In this document: positions 25,379-34,673 of the stretch, one piece after another
Numbering within the stretch: the first letter of the stretch is position 1
Layout of the letters: each line of letters begins with the position of its first letter
Source of the DNA: Arthrobacter sp. APC 3897
GTDB lineage: Bacteria > Actinomycetota > Actinomycetes > Actinomycetales > Micrococcaceae
Reading direction: 5' to 3'
Length of the DNA stretch: 34,673 bases
Assembly: GCF_030407495.1 (NCBI RefSeq)
Contig: NZ_JASDDG010000039.1
Coordinates: 1-34,673, forward strand
Translations under genes and position numbers: made by a program
Notes under the pieces: model-generated
The model's input: only the letters and a program-made list of their open reading frames with translations
The model's database searches: none
What the model was told of the DNA's origin: nothing

Positions 25379-25412
25379 AAACGGCGGCCGGAAACTTTTC
25401 CGGCCGCCGTTT
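25379..25412. terminator. Bidirectional terminator between lexA and the DinG-type gene
   Basis: A perfect 16-bp stem (25379-25394 with 25397-25412) has A-tracts on one side and T-tracts on the other, so it works for both converging genes. The short loop is CT. Confidence 0.9.
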
Positions 25413-25464
25413 GCGCGCCTCATGCCATTTGGCGGGAGTTCGTGCGGCTGCTTCCGCCGCCGCC

Positions 25465-27507
25465 CTACCCCGCCGCAAGCTCCTCAGCGGCTGACTGCTC
25501 CGCCAGCCGCCCCAAAACCGAGAGCACCACGGAGCGGTCCGTGGTGGACCAGAACGGCGGCAGTGCTGCGCGCAGGAAACCCCCGTACCGGGCCGTGGCC
25601 AGCCGGGAGTCCAGAACCGCAACCACACCGCGGTCCCCTGCCGCACGAATCAGTCGCCCGGCGCCCTGTGCCAGACGCACGGCGGCATGGGTCGCGGCCA
25701 CGGACATGAATCCGTTGCCGCCGGCCTTGGCCACCGCACGGGTGCGGGCGGTCATCAGCGGATCATCGGGACGGGGAAACGGGATGCGGTCGATCAGGAC
25801 AAGCCGGCACGCAGCTCCGGGAACGTCCACGCCCTGCCACAGCGACATAGTGCCGAAGAGGCAGGTGTCCGGCTCCTCGGAGAACTGTTTGACGAGTGAA
25901 GCCATGGAGGATTCGCCCTGGCACAGGATGGGGAAATCCACCCGGCTGCGCATGGCATCGGCGGCGTCTTCAGCTGCCCGGCGGGAGGAGAACAAACCCA
26001 GTGCACCGCCGTTGGAGGCTTTGAGCAGCGCCTCGATTTCATCCAGCTGCGCTTCGGAGGTTCCCCGTTCCGGCTTCGGCAGATCCTTGGCCACATACAG
26101 AACCCCTTGGCGCGGATAATCGAAGGGGCTGCCGACGTCGGCCCCGGACCACGGCGGCGCACCAGGACCCAACAGGCCCAGGGCACCTGCCACCGGTCCA
26201 AACTCGGAGCCGATGGCCAGGGTCGCCGAGGTCAACACCACGGTGTGCCCGTCAAACAAACCTTCGCGCAGCCGTCCCGCCACCGACAGCGGGGCAACGT
26301 TCAGGGTGGCGGGAGCGGTCTCGTCGGGCGGTGAAAAACCTCCCGACGGAGAGAATGAACTGGGCCTGGATGCCCAAATCACTTCTCCTGCCGCCGGTGC
26401 CGAGGCCAGCCGCTCGCAGACAGCCAGCACGGCCATAAGCCGTGAACGCGCCGTCTGCCGGCCGCCGTCTGCGTTTTCTCCGGGCTCGGGCTTGGAATCG
26501 GAAAGCGCTACGCGGCAGGCCTCGCGAACGCGCCCCACCGCCTGTTCCTGCTCTTCGTTCAGTCCGCTGGCCAGCAGGCCCGAGGGAACACCCTCCATGG
26601 ACTGCTCAAAGGCACGCGCCGCCTGCGCCAGTTCTTCCACGCTGGCGGAGGTGTGCTTGCGGGCTGCGGTGACAGCGGCAGAAATCACCGTGCCGGAAAG
26701 CTGGCCGGTCACGGCACCGGTGACGCGGTCCTGCAGTTCATGCGCCTCGTCAATAACCACCACGTCATAGTCCGGGAGCACGGCCAGGCCTTCAAAGGCA
26801 GCAATCGCCAGCATGGCATGGTTGGTGATCACGACGTCGGCCACGGCTGCCTGCGCCCGGGCACGTTCGCTGAAGCACTCAGCGGCAACCGGGCACTTCT
26901 GGGCACCAAGGCACTCCATGGACGTCACCGATACCTGCCGCCAAGCCCGGTCGCTGACACCCGGGACCAGATCATCCCGATCACCGGTGTCCGTTTCCTC
27001 AGCCCATTCACGCAGCCGCACCACTTCACGGCCCATCGCCGAGGTGGGAGCCGGTGAAGGGTGGGAGACTCCGTGGTCATCGCCGAGAGTGAACAGGGCG
27101 CCGGCAGGATCCTCCTCTTCAGGGAATCCCCCGCCGGTCTTGTGCAGGCAGACATAGTTGCTGCGTCCCTTGAGCAGTGCCACGTCCACTTCCCGGGGAA
27201 GCTGCGGCTGAAGCGTCCTGAGCAGCCGCGGCAGGTCCCGACCCACAATCTGGGACTGCAGCGCCAGCGTTGCGGTGGACACCAGGGTTGGTTTGGTGCT
27301 CTCCAGCGAGTGATGGATCAGCGGCACCAGATAGGCCAGCGACTTACCGGTTCCGGTTCCCGCCTGAACCAGCAGGTGCTTTCCTTCGTCGATGGCCTGC
27401 GCAACCTGTCGGGCCATTTCATGCTGGCCCGGGCGGTTTTGTCCGCCCATGCCGGCAACGGCGGTGTCCAGAAGTTCCAGGACTTCGCCGGTGGTGTCTT
27501 TACTCAT
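25465..27507 (-). CDS. DinG/XPD-type iron-sulfur ATP-dependent helicase
   Basis: A 680-residue superfamily 2 helicase. Walker A is GTGTGKS (50-56) and Walker B is VVIDEAHEL. Between them lie four cysteines of a likely 4Fe-4S domain: one in NYVCLHK, then C, C and C in ECLGAQKCPVAAECF. Motif VI is near the C-terminus (RLAQGAGRLIRAAGDRG). Such enzymes unwind DNA with 5'-3' polarity and act in repair or replication; the gene is close to lexA, but no LexA box was seen in front of it. The ATG at 27505-27507 (MSKDTTGEVLELLD) gives the family start. It overlaps the hflX stop by 8 nt, so the two are co-transcribed. An upstream open extension is only a shadow of hflX. Confidence 0.93.
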   Translation of the reverse strand: MSKDTTGEVLELLDTAVAGMGGQNRPGQHEMARQVAQAIDEGKHLLVQAGTGTGKSLAYLVPLIHHSLESTKPTLVSTATLALQSQIVGRDLPRLLRTLQPQLPREVDVALLKGRSNYVCLHKTGGGFPEEEDPAGALFTLGDDHGVSHPSPAPTSAMGREVVRLREWAEETDTGDRDDLVPGVSDRAWRQVSVTSMECLGAQKCPVAAECFSERARAQAAVADVVITNHAMLAIAAFEGLAVLPDYDVVVIDEAHELQDRVTGAVTGQLSGTVISAAVTAARKHTSASVEELAQAARAFEQSMEGVPSGLLASGLNEEQEQAVGRVREACRVALSDSKPEPGENADGGRQTARSRLMAVLAVCERLASAPAAGEVIWASRPSSFSPSGGFSPPDETAPATLNVAPLSVAGRLREGLFDGHTVVLTSATLAIGSEFGPVAGALGLLGPGAPPWSGADVGSPFDYPRQGVLYVAKDLPKPERGTSEAQLDEIEALLKASNGGALGLFSSRRAAEDAADAMRSRVDFPILCQGESSMASLVKQFSEEPDTCLFGTMSLWQGVDVPGAACRLVLIDRIPFPRPDDPLMTARTRAVAKAGGNGFMSVAATHAAVRLAQGAGRLIRAAGDRGVVAVLDSRLATARYGGFLRAALPPFWSTTDRSVVLSVLGRLAEQSAAEELAAG

Positions 27508-29071
27508 GGGTGACGAACGGCTCCAGTTCAGCAGCAAGGCCTTCGCGGACCATGACGTGGAGCCGGGTTCCGGTTTCGGAGTGGTCCACGGACAGGATTT
27601 CGGTGTCGGGGCTGTGCAGCCGTGAGACCACGTCTCCGCGGTCATAGGGAACCATCAGCGTCAGGTCCACCGCGGGGCGGGGAATACCTTCGGAGATGGC
27701 CTGCAGCAGCTCGTCGATGCCTTCACCGGTGCGGGCAGAGACCACCACATGGCGGCGCTCCTTCTGCCGGAGGCGTTCCAGCACAAACGGGTCGGCGGCA
27801 TCGGCCTTGTTCAGGACAATGATCTCCGGCACGTTGCGGGCATCAACATCTGTCAGCACAGTGCGCACCGCAGCGATCTGACCCTCCGGATCCGGGTGGG
27901 AAGCATCCACCACGTGCAGGATGAGGTCAGCGTCCGCCACTTCCTCCAGCGTGGAGCGGAAGGCTTCCACCAGCTGCGTGGGCAGCGACCGGACAAACCC
28001 GACGGTGTCCGCCAGGGTGTAACCGATGCCGTCTTCGGTTTGGGCTTTGCGGATGGTGGGATCCAGGGTGGCGAACAGCGCGTTCTCCACCAGGACGCCT
28101 GCATCCGTCAGCCGGTTCAGCAGCGACGACTTGCCGGCATTGGTATATCCGGCGATGGCCACCGAAGGAACCTGGTTGCGCTGGCGGTTGGCCCGCTTGG
28201 TTTCGCGTGCAGGTTTCATGCCCGCGATTTCGCGGCGGAGTTTGGCCATCCGGGTGCGGATCTTCCGGCGGTCCAGCTCAATCTTGGTTTCACCGGGTCC
28301 GCGCGAACCCATACCGGCGCCCGCGCTGCCCACCTGGCCACCGGCCTGCCGGGACATGGATTCACCCCAGCCGCGCAGTCGCGGCAGCAGGTATTCGAGC
28401 TGGGCCAGTTCCACCTGGGCCTTGCCCTCGCGGGACTTGGCATGCTGGGCGAAGATGTCCAGGATCAGCGCCGTGCGGTCAATGACCTTGACCTTGACGA
28501 TGTCCTCCAGACCGCGCCGCTGGGACGGCGAGAGTTCGCTGTCCACAATGACGGTGTCCGCGCCCGTGGCAGCCACGATGTCCTTCAGTTCCTGAGCCTT
28601 GCCCGAGCCCAGGAACGTGCCCGGGTCCGGCTTGAGGCGTCGCTGGATGACGCCGTCGAGCACCTCCGAGCCTGCGGTTTCAGCGAGGGCAGCCAGTTCC
28701 TGCAGCGAATTCTCGGCGTCGGCCGCCGTTCCTTCGCTCCACAGTCCGGCCAGCACTACGCGCTCCAGACGCAGCTGGCGGTACTCGACTTCAGTGACGT
28801 CTTCGAGTTCGGTGGACAGGCCGGCCACGCGCCGCAGTGCATGCCGCTCGCGCAGGTCCTCCTGGTCGCCGTCGTGCACTGAATGCCAGGCGTCCTCGGA
28901 GGACAGGGCCTGAGCCCTGCCGCGCGGGACGTCCCGGGCGGGGGCCTTGGCCTCCGCAGCACTTTCCTTGGCGAGGATCCTGTCAATGACCCCCTGAATG
29001 TCTTCGGGGCTCAGCTCCGGTGTGGGCTGAGCGGAACCGGACGTACCAGGACGGGAATTGTTGATCGTCAT
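27500..29071 (-). CDS. hflX: GTPase HflX
   Basis: A 523-residue ribosome-associated GTPase that can split 70S ribosomes under stress. The N-terminal HflX domain is at about 90-290 (VVLAGLWSEG, GTFLGSGKAQELK, VDSELSPSQRRGLED, RGPGETKIELDRRKIRTRM). The G domain follows, with P-loop AIAGYTNAGKSSLLN, DTVGFVRSLP as G3, and VLNKAD as G4. The first 60 residues are a disordered extension. The start is uncertain: ATG 29071 (MTINNSRPG) has AAGGAG, but with only 3-nt spacing, and ATG 29098 nine codons earlier lacks an RBS. It precedes and overlaps the DinG-type gene. Confidence 0.95.
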   Translation of the reverse strand: MTINNSRPGTSGSAQPTPELSPEDIQGVIDRILAKESAAEAKAPARDVPRGRAQALSSEDAWHSVHDGDQEDLRERHALRRVAGLSTELEDVTEVEYRQLRLERVVLAGLWSEGTAADAENSLQELAALAETAGSEVLDGVIQRRLKPDPGTFLGSGKAQELKDIVAATGADTVIVDSELSPSQRRGLEDIVKVKVIDRTALILDIFAQHAKSREGKAQVELAQLEYLLPRLRGWGESMSRQAGGQVGSAGAGMGSRGPGETKIELDRRKIRTRMAKLRREIAGMKPARETKRANRQRNQVPSVAIAGYTNAGKSSLLNRLTDAGVLVENALFATLDPTIRKAQTEDGIGYTLADTVGFVRSLPTQLVEAFRSTLEEVADADLILHVVDASHPDPEGQIAAVRTVLTDVDARNVPEIIVLNKADAADPFVLERLRQKERRHVVVSARTGEGIDELLQAISEGIPRPAVDLTLMVPYDRGDVVSRLHSPDTEILSVDHSETGTRLHVMVREGLAAELEPFVTHE

Positions 29072-29177
29072 ATTCTCCTTATAAGCCGTGTTCTCCATGG
29101 TAAGTCAGGGCACGGACATTTGGGGGGCCGGGTTGCCCGCCGCTGAATCCGGTTTCCGCTGCCTGCCGAAGACCCAC

Positions 29178-29183
29178 TAATCT
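29178..29183 (+). promoter_or_regulatory. -10 box of a probable leaderless methyltransferase gene
   Basis: TAATCT ends 8 nt before the ATG at 29192, with no Shine-Dalgarno sequence in between. Transcription should begin at or within a base or two of the start codon. The -35 is weak. Confidence 0.5.
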
Positions 29184-29191
29184 GGTTTGTT

Positions 29192-29812
29192 ATGGGTTCA
29201 GACCATTACTTCAGTTCACAACCGTCCGGACCCGAGGTCCGGCGGCCGCTCCATGTCACGCTCGATGGCCGCGAGCGTACCCTCGTCACCTCAGGCGGCA
29301 TCTTCAGCCCCGACGGCATCGACAAGGGCACCGTGATCCTGCTGGACGAGGTTCCTTCCCCCTCACCGACGGGGAATCTGCTGGATATAGGCTGCGGCTG
29401 GGGGCCGGTGGCGCTGACCATGGCCCTGAAATCCCCCGCTGCCCGCGTGTACGCCGTGGATGTCAACGAGCGGTGCCTGGCCCTGACCCGGGACAATGCC
29501 GCCGCCCTGGGGCTGGACAATGTCACTGCCGGCCGGCCCGAGGACGTCGATCCGCAGCTGCGGTTCGACACCATCTGGTCCAATCCGCCCATCCGCATCG
29601 GCAAGGACGAGCTGCACGCCCTCCTGCTCCTGTGGCTCCCCCGGCTGGCACCGGATGGAACTGCGTGGCTGGTGGTGCAGAAGAACCTGGGAGCGGATTC
29701 ACTGCAGAAGTGGATGGCTGAACAGCTGGGGGCCGGATACTCGGTATCACGGCACAGCACCGCAAAGTCTTTCCGGATCCTGAAAATTACCCGGAGCTCC
29801 GAGGGCAGCTGA
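29192..29812 (+). CDS. RsmC/RlmG-like class I SAM methyltransferase
   Basis: A 206-residue Rossmann-fold methyltransferase. The SAM-binding loop is LLDIGCGWGPVAL (about 63-75), motif II VYAVDVNERCLALTRDNAA, and the N6-adenine/guanine-type active-site motif SNPPIR at about 130-135. The N-terminus (MGSDHYFSSQP) and the end (KSFRILKITR) match the short RsmC-like rRNA guanine-N2 methyltransferases, which are half the size of E. coli RsmC. The target, 16S or 23S rRNA, cannot be decided from sequence. It diverges from hflX. Confidence 0.88.
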   Translation: MGSDHYFSSQPSGPEVRRPLHVTLDGRERTLVTSGGIFSPDGIDKGTVILLDEVPSPSPTGNLLDIGCGWGPVALTMALKSPAARVYAVDVNERCLALTRDNAAALGLDNVTAGRPEDVDPQLRFDTIWSNPPIRIGKDELHALLLLWLPRLAPDGTAWLVVQKNLGADSLQKWMAEQLGAGYSVSRHSTAKSFRILKITRSSEGS

Positions 29813-29917
29813 CTGCTCAGCGGCGGACCGCACTGACACCGGTTTTGAATTCCATGTCAGCTTCAACGGCCCGCCGCCTGGGTTTATTCCGGATCTCGCC
29901 GGCGTGGGCAGGTCCTT

Positions 29918-30868
29918 CTAGAGCAGGGTTCCGCGTGCAACCAGAACGGCCGGGCCGCTGAGTTCCACGTGCTCGCGCCCGTCCTCGGCTGTCAGGAAGC
30001 GGACCCCGACGACGCCGCCGGGCACCGTGACTGCCCAGTCGTTCGGGGCATCCCGGCCGGCCCAGAAACGGATGGCAACGGCGGCGGCGCAGGCGCCGGT
30101 ACCGCAGGAGAGGGTCTCCCCCACGCCGCGCTCATGCACGCGCATGGTCAACAGACCCACGCCGTTTTCCACGAGCGGCTCGGCGGGGACCACAAATTCC
30201 ACGTTGGTGCCGTTCTCCGGCTCCGGCTGCACGGCCGGCGGAGCCGTCAGTTGAGTGGCTGCGAGTTCGGACAGCTCGGCCAGGGCCACCACGGTGTGCG
30301 GGTTGCCCATGCTGACGGAGAGCCCGGGGCGCGGAACTTCCAGCCCGTCGGCGTTGACGACGGCGTCCATGGCCTTCGCCGCGGCGTGGTCGGGGTAGAT
30401 GAATTCCCAGGGCCCCATGTCCACGGCGTATCCGCTGTCCACCCGGGTGATGGTCTTGATCCCGGCACGGGTGCCGATGGTCAGGGTTTCCCCTTCGGCC
30501 AGGTTTACCAGGCCCTCGGCGAGCAGGAAGTGCACGAAAACCCGTACCCCGTTGCCGCACATCTCGGAGATACTGCCGTCTGAATTGCGGTAGTCCATGA
30601 ACCATTCCGCAGCGGGATCACTCTGCAGCAGTGCCTGGCCCTCGGGCAGGTGCTCGGAACGCACGGCCCTGATGAACCCGTCAGCGCCAATGCCGCGGTG
30701 CCGGTCACAGATCGCCGCCACTTCCGCGGGCGTTACCTCGGGTCCCCCGCCGGGATCGGCCACCAGCACAAAGTCGTTGCCGGTGCCGTGGCCTTTGGCG
30801 AAGGGCAGACCGGCCAGGGATGCCGGCAGGCCGGATGCGGACAGAGCAGAGGAAAGAGTTGTGTTCAC
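29918..30868 (-). CDS. dapF: Diaminopimelate epimerase
   Basis: A 316-residue enzyme that converts LL- to meso-diaminopimelate for lysine and, where used, peptidoglycan. The two catalytic cysteines are C104 (EMCGNGVRV) and C255 ([12 protein letters not shown]). [13 protein letters not shown] (26-38) and HRGIGADG (57-64) are conserved substrate-binding stretches. It is somewhat longer than the usual 275 residues, with insertions such as about 205-220 ([13 protein letters not shown]). GTG 30866-30868 overlaps the miaA stop by 4 nt. Confidence 0.97.
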   Translation of the reverse strand: MNTTLSSALSASGLPASLAGLPFAKGHGTGNDFVLVADPGGGPEVTPAEVAAICDRHRGIGADGFIRAVRSEHLPEGQALLQSDPAAEWFMDYRNSDGSISEMCGNGVRVFVHFLLAEGLVNLAEGETLTIGTRAGIKTITRVDSGYAVDMGPWEFIYPDHAAAKAMDAVVNADGLEVPRPGLSVSMGNPHTVVALAELSELAATQLTAPPAVQPEPENGTNVEFVVPAEPLVENGVGLLTMRVHERGVGETLSCGTGACAAAVAIRFWAGRDAPNDWAVTVPGGVVGVRFLTAEDGREHVELSGPAVLVARGTLL

Positions 30869-31785
30869 CGTTCAAGGATAGCGGCGGCGGCCTTGCCGGT
30901 CAGTTCCGGGTCATCCCAGTCGAGCCAGGTGATCCGCGGATCGGCACGGAACCAGGTGAGCTGCCGGCGGGCGAACTGCCGGGTGGCCACCACCGTCTGT
31001 TCAACTGCCTCGGCCACCGACGATTCCCCGTCCAGCACCCGCAGGAACTGGGAATAACCCAGGGCACGGCCTGCCGTCCGCCCCTCACGCAGTCCGCGCC
31101 CGGCCAGCGTTTCCACTTCGGCTAGCAGGCCGCGCTCCACCATACGGTCTACGCGGGCTGCCAGCCGCCGGTGCAGCAGAGTCCGCTCTACATTCAGACC
31201 CAGCTGGACGGCGGGCTGAAAGTACTCGCGGGCGGGCATAAAGGAACTGAACGGCCGGCCCGTCAGCTGGTGGACTTCCAGGGCGCGCACCACGCGCCGC
31301 CCGTCACCCAGACGGTCCGCCGAGACCGGGTCCACTGCACTCAGCTGCGCGCGCAGGGCCTCGAGTCCCTCTTCCTCCAGCCGGCGTTCCAGGGCGGAGC
31401 GCACTGCCGGATCTGTACCCGGAAAGTCCAGCACGTCCAGGGCGGCACGCACGTAAAGCCCGGATCCGCCCACGAGGATCGGATAGCGTCCCCGGTCCTG
31501 AATCTCAGAGATGAGACCTCGGGCGGATGTCTGAAAGGCCGAAACGCTGGCTTCCTCCCGGACATCCATGATGTCCAGCAGGTGGTGGGGGACGCCGCGG
31601 CGCTCCCCGACGGTGATTTTGGCGGTGCCTATGTCCATGCCCCGGTAGAACTGCATGGCGTCGGCGTTGATAACTTCCCCGCCCAGCCGCAGGGCCAGTT
31701 CCACGCCCAGATCCGACTTGCCGGATCCGGTGGGACCAACGACGGCGATGACCGGGTGCGTGCCGGCAGCGGCTGCGGCGCTCAC
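30865..31785 (-). CDS. miaA: tRNA dimethylallyltransferase
   Basis: A 306-residue enzyme that adds dimethylallyl to A37 of tRNAs reading UNN codons. The P-loop [30 protein letters not shown], the [10 protein letters not shown] block, and [11 protein letters not shown] are standard. GTG 31785 is chosen because GGAGG lies 5-6 nt upstream; the 46-codon extension is non-homologous and lies within miaB. Its product is the substrate of MiaB, encoded just upstream (28-nt gap), so the two modification steps are co-expressed. Confidence 0.96.
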   Translation of the reverse strand: MSAAAAAGTHPVIAVVGPTGSGKSDLGVELALRLGGEVINADAMQFYRGMDIGTAKITVGERRGVPHHLLDIMDVREEASVSAFQTSARGLISEIQDRGRYPILVGGSGLYVRAALDVLDFPGTDPAVRSALERRLEEEGLEALRAQLSAVDPVSADRLGDGRRVVRALEVHQLTGRPFSSFMPAREYFQPAVQLGLNVERTLLHRRLAARVDRMVERGLLAEVETLAGRGLREGRTAGRALGYSQFLRVLDGESSVAEAVEQTVVATRQFARRQLTWFRADPRITWLDWDDPELTGKAAAAILER

Positions 31786-31813
31786 CCCGCCCTCCGTATG
31801 CAAACCCGCAGCA

Positions 31814-33343
31814 CTAGGAGCGCGGGGGCAGCGCGGGCATGCCCAGCGAGACGCCAACCTTACCGCCGGCCGTACCGGCAGCGGGGACTCCGCAGGATTC
31901 TGCCTGCGACCGGTCCCAGGCATCCCCGGCGCGTGAACGGCGCAGCGAGTAATCCGCCGCCGTCGCGGGATCGGCGACCAGATGGAACGCCGCCGCCGAT
32001 GTCACGGGGACGGTGACGAGGTCTCCGGGCCGGGGAACCCCGCAGCCCTCGGGGACGGAGAAATGCACCAGCCGCTGGTCACGGGAGCGGCCCGAAAGCC
32101 GTCCGGTTTCTTCCGACTTGCGGCCGGAGCCGGCAGTAACCAGGACTTCCACCGTGGTTCCCACCTGCTTGGCGTTCTCCTCGGCAGCGATGCGGTCCTG
32201 CAGGGCGGTGAGCCGTTCGAAACGTTCCTGGACCACAGCCTTGGGCAGCTGGTCCGGCAGCTCTGCCGCGGGAGTGCCCGGGCGCTTGGAGTACTGGAAG
32301 GTGAAGGCCGTGGCGAAACGGGACTTCTCCACGACGTCGAGCGTGGCGGCAAAGTCCTCTTCGGTCTCGCCCGGGAAGCCCACAATGATGTCGGTGGAGA
32401 TGGCGGCGTGCGGCATCCGCTCGCGGACGCTGTCCAGGATCCCGAGGAACTTCTTGGACCGGTAGGACCGGCGCATGTCCTTGAGGACCTTGTCGGAACC
32501 GGACTGCAGCGGCATATGCAGCTGCGGCATGACGTTGGGGGTTTCCGCCATGGCATCGATGACGTCCTGGGTGAAGGCGGCCGGATGGGGGCTGGTGAAG
32601 CGCACCCGTTCCAGGCCCTCGATGGTCCCGCAGGCGCGCAGCAGCTTGGCGAACGCGCCGCGGTCACCGAATTCCACGCCGTAGGAGTTCACGTTCTGGC
32701 CCAGCAGCGTGACCTCAATGGCGCCATCGTCCACCAGTGCCTGGATTTCCGCGAGAATCTCGCCGGGCCGCCGGTCCCGTTCCTTGCCCCGCAGGGAGGG
32801 AACGATGCAGAACGTGCAGGTGTTGTTGCAGCCCACGGAGATGGAGACCCACCCCGCGTAGACGGAATCCCGTTTGGTGGGGAGCGTGGAGGGGAAAACG
32901 TCGAGGGATTCCAGGATTTCCAGCTGCGCTTCGTCATTGTGGCGGGCACGGTCCAGCAATGCCGGCAGCGAACCGATGTTGTGCGTGCCGAACACCGCGT
33001 CCACCCAGGGTGCCTTGCGCTGGATGGTGTCGCGGTCCTTTTGCGCCAGGCAGCCGCCCACGGCAATCTGCATGCCCGGACGCGATTCCTTGACGTGGGC
33101 CAGCATGCCCAGGTTCCCGTACAGCTTATTGTCCGCGTTCTCGCGCACCGCGCAGGTGTTGAAGACGACGACGTCGGCCTCGTCGCCCTCCGCGGGCACA
33201 TAACCCGCGTTTTCCAGCAGTCCGGAAATGCGCTCGGAGTCGTGGACGTTCATTTGGCACCCGAAGGTCCGCACCTGATAGGTGCGGTGATGCTGCTCGG
33301 ACGGGGCGGGGGAAGATGTCGGGGAAGATACTGTCAAACTCAC
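31814..33343 (-). CDS. miaB: tRNA-2-methylthio-N6-dimethylallyladenosine synthase
   Basis: A 509-residue radical SAM methylthiotransferase. The N-terminal UPF0004 domain binds one 4Fe-4S cluster through C29, C64 and C98 (TFGCQMN, NTCAVRE, GGCLAQ). The radical SAM cluster is C172-C176-C179 (GCNNTCTFC). A TRAM-type RNA-binding domain lies around 390-460 ([26 protein letters not shown]). The last 40 residues are an extra low-complexity tail. GTG 33343 ([11 protein letters not shown]) lies 6 nt after a -10 box; the longer frame to 33481 runs into the neighbouring gene on the same strand and is rejected. First of the miaB-miaA-dapF run. Confidence 0.96.
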   Translation of the reverse strand: MSLTVSSPTSSPAPSEQHHRTYQVRTFGCQMNVHDSERISGLLENAGYVPAEGDEADVVVFNTCAVRENADNKLYGNLGMLAHVKESRPGMQIAVGGCLAQKDRDTIQRKAPWVDAVFGTHNIGSLPALLDRARHNDEAQLEILESLDVFPSTLPTKRDSVYAGWVSISVGCNNTCTFCIVPSLRGKERDRRPGEILAEIQALVDDGAIEVTLLGQNVNSYGVEFGDRGAFAKLLRACGTIEGLERVRFTSPHPAAFTQDVIDAMAETPNVMPQLHMPLQSGSDKVLKDMRRSYRSKKFLGILDSVRERMPHAAISTDIIVGFPGETEEDFAATLDVVEKSRFATAFTFQYSKRPGTPAAELPDQLPKAVVQERFERLTALQDRIAAEENAKQVGTTVEVLVTAGSGRKSEETGRLSGRSRDQRLVHFSVPEGCGVPRPGDLVTVPVTSAAAFHLVADPATAADYSLRRSRAGDAWDRSQAESCGVPAAGTAGGKVGVSLGMPALPPRS

Positions 33344-33349
33344 AGTCCT

Positions 33350-33355
33350 AGGGTA
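33350..33355 (-). promoter_or_regulatory. -10 box of leaderless miaB
   Basis: Minus-strand TACCCT is followed by AGGACT and the GTG start. AGGA is too close to the start to act as an RBS, so leaderless initiation is more likely. Confidence 0.5.
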
Positions 33356-33399
33356 CCTGCCGCGGGCCGCCGAAGCAGGCGGCGTTTGTTGGCCGGGGT

Positions 33400-34317
33400 T
33401 TAGTACCAGTTGTTGGCGTAGTGGAAGTTCAAGGCACCGCAGGGGCTGCCGTACCGGGACTCGATATAGTCCAGGCCCCAATTGATCTGGGTCCTGGGAT
33501 TGGTGAGGTAATCCGCGCCGGAGGACGCCATCTTCTCAGCGGGCAGCGACTGGACAATGCCGTAGGCCCCGCTGCTGGCATTGGTGGCGCTGGTCATCCA
33601 GTTGGATTCCTTCTCCCACAGGGTGTCCAGGCAGGTCATTTCCGACGCTGCCCATCCGTGGCCGGCCAGGGCAGAGGCAGCATAGGCTTTAGCCCCGGCG
33701 GGATCGTCCGCGGGAACAGCCGCAGCGGCGGCTTCCTCTGCGGCGCGGTCCGCGGCAGCCTGGGCTTCAGCCGCCGCCTGAGCTGCAGCTTCCTGCTCGG
33801 CGGCCACACGGGCCTGCTCGGCAGCGGCAGCCTGGGCTGCTTCGCCGGCCTTCTGCTCTTCGGCCGCCCGGGCTTCTTCGGCCGCCTTCTCTGCGGCCGC
33901 CTTTTCTTCGGCTGCCTTTTCTTCGGCTGCCTTGGCCTCCTCTGCCGCCTTGGCGTCGGCGGCCCGTTTGGCGTCTTCAGCTGCAGCGGCGCCGGCTGCC
34001 TTCTGCTGTTCGTCGCCGTCTGCATTACCCGCTGCCGTGTCGGCAGCAGGAGCGCTCTCAGCGGTATCCGGTGCAGCGGTGGGAGAAGTCAGACTGACGA
34101 GGCTGGCCCGCAGCTGGTCGTTCTGCATGGAGGCGCCGGCGATTCCGAAGAAGGCCAGTCCGCCGGCGACCACTACAGCGCCGACGCGGAGTTTACGGGT
34201 CCGGCCGGACTGCCGGCGCTGCCGGGCGATCCCGCGCGGCGCGGGGATCTCTTCGGAGGTGTGGCTGTCGCTCTGGGTGTCTTCGTTGCCGAGGGCATCT
34301 TTGTGGAGGGAAGTCAT
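33400..34317 (-). CDS. Membrane-anchored transglycosylase-like protein with coiled coil
   Basis: A 305-residue protein: a 43-residue basic cytosolic tail, one membrane helix (about 44-62), a long Ala/Glu/Lys-rich segment (about 104-200) that should form an extended coiled-coil or helix across the wall, and a C-terminal lytic-transglycosylase-like domain (about 210-305). That domain shows [50 protein letters not shown] and the ending ANNWY; the Glu of the ES pair (E237) is the likely acid. Cleavage of peptidoglycan is inferred from the fold. ATG 34317 has no clear RBS. The adjacent gene on the same strand encodes a close paralogue of this domain. Confidence 0.87.
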   Translation of the reverse strand: MTSLHKDALGNEDTQSDSHTSEEIPAPRGIARQRRQSGRTRKLRVGAVVVAGGLAFFGIAGASMQNDQLRASLVSLTSPTAAPDTAESAPAADTAAGNADGDEQQKAAGAAAAEDAKRAADAKAAEEAKAAEEKAAEEKAAAEKAAEEARAAEEQKAGEAAQAAAAEQARVAAEQEAAAQAAAEAQAAADRAAEEAAAAAVPADDPAGAKAYAASALAGHGWAASEMTCLDTLWEKESNWMTSATNASSGAYGIVQSLPAEKMASSGADYLTNPRTQINWGLDYIESRYGSPCGALNFHYANNWY

Positions 34318-34399
34318 AGAACCGAGACGGTAATGACCAACCCTGAGCGGCTATCTCAATTGCATAACAATCCACTTGACATGTGTGTCGCTACCGGGT

Positions 34400-34673
34400 T
34401 CAATACCACCCTTTGTCTTCGGAATGCTGCCATGCGGCGCAGGGACTGCCGTAGCGTGAGCCGATGTACCCCAGGCCCCATTGGACCTGGGTCCGGAAGT
34501 TGGTGCGCCAGTCTGCACCGACGCTGGCCATCTTGTCTCCGGGCAGCGACTGGGGGATCCCGTAGGCCCCGCTGTAGGGGTTGTTTGCGCTGGTCCGCCA
34601 GCCGGACTCACGCTGCCACAGGTTCACCAGGCACCGAAACTGATCCTGTCCCCAGCCATAGGCGGCAAGCTGT
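34400..34673 (-). CDS. Second transglycosylase-like protein (5' end beyond window)
   Basis: The last 90 codons of a gene entering from the right edge, with stop at 34400-34402. It encodes a transglycosylase-like domain with AAYGWGQDQFRCLVNLW, RESGWRTSANN, YSGAYGIPQSLPGDKMAS, RTQVQWGLGYIGSRYGSPCAAW and the ending KGWY. This aligns along its whole length with the C-terminal domain of the gene to its left, so the two are tandem paralogues. The frame stays open through the edge, including codons before the internal GTG at 34627. A secreted, wall-acting role is inferred. The 82-nt gap to the next gene holds no clear terminator. Confidence 0.85.
   Translation of the reverse strand, partial: QLAAYGWGQDQFRCLVNLWQRESGWRTSANNPYSGAYGIPQSLPGDKMASVGADWRTNFRTQVQWGLGYIGSRYGSPCAAWQHSEDKGWY

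Noticed and set aside
29813-29917. Terminator between the methyltransferase gene and dapF
   Set aside because: Only a 6-bp stem (CTGACA/TGTCAG) with an 18-nt loop is visible; too weak to call.
1-34673. CRISPR arrays, tRNA or rRNA genes, insertion sequences, integrase or phage genes
   Set aside because: Looked for by reading for spaced repeats, T-loop sequences and transposase motifs; none seen.

Overview
The window is high-GC, gene-dense chromosomal DNA from an actinobacterium, most likely an Arthrobacter-type member of the Micrococcaceae. The evidence is a set of shared habits: actinobacterial-style LexA boxes, lexA divergent from a LysM gene, frequent GTG starts, several genes whose -10 box lies 6-8 nt before the start codon (leaderless pattern), and a ribosomal protein L20 with a long C-terminal extension. 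Almost everything is housekeeping core. I saw no insertion sequence, prophage, CRISPR array, rRNA or tRNA gene.

Left block (1-4820): after a possible gene end at the left edge come four plus-strand genes, each overlapping the next by 4 nt. They encode a PelF-like GT4 glycosyltransferase, a roughly 12-helix membrane protein with a cytosolic N-terminal domain, a spherulin-4-like (GH135/Sph3-type) protein and a GH114-type endo-alpha-1,4-polygalactosaminidase lipoprotein. The set resembles bacterial Pel and fungal galactosaminogalactan loci, and I infer a compact system for an N-acetylgalactosamine-rich exopolysaccharide. It ends at a strong hairpin shared with the convergent pheST operon. This is the best candidate for an undescribed system.

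Middle block (4842-17789): pheS-pheT (minus); a small HExxH protein (plus); a radical SAM protein of the Rv2578c type preceded by a LexA-type box; a MutT-type Nudix hydrolase (minus); an MFS efflux permease (plus) overlapping tail-to-tail with a broken cation-diffusion-facilitator gene (minus); a SpoU-family RNA methyltransferase; and the translation operon infC-rpmI-rplT (minus). infC starts with AUU and has a long structured leader with an attenuator-like hairpin. Divergent from it are a DUF1844 and a DUF1992 gene.

Histidine and SOS block (17847-25412): a minus-strand run hisC, hisB, hisH, a previously untracked 52-residue membrane protein, hisA/priA, sseB-like and an MFS permease. Next to it, lexA (plus) and a LysM membrane protein (minus, probable SOS division inhibitor) diverge from a 413-nt region holding two LexA-type boxes.

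Right block (25465-34673): a DinG-type helicase and hflX (minus), a 16S/23S-methyltransferase-like gene (plus), then miaB-miaA-dapF (minus), and finally two adjacent paralogous secreted transglycosylase-like genes, the second cut by the window edge. Coordinates and motifs come from direct reading of the sequence. Family assignments are by motif recognition, with no database search.
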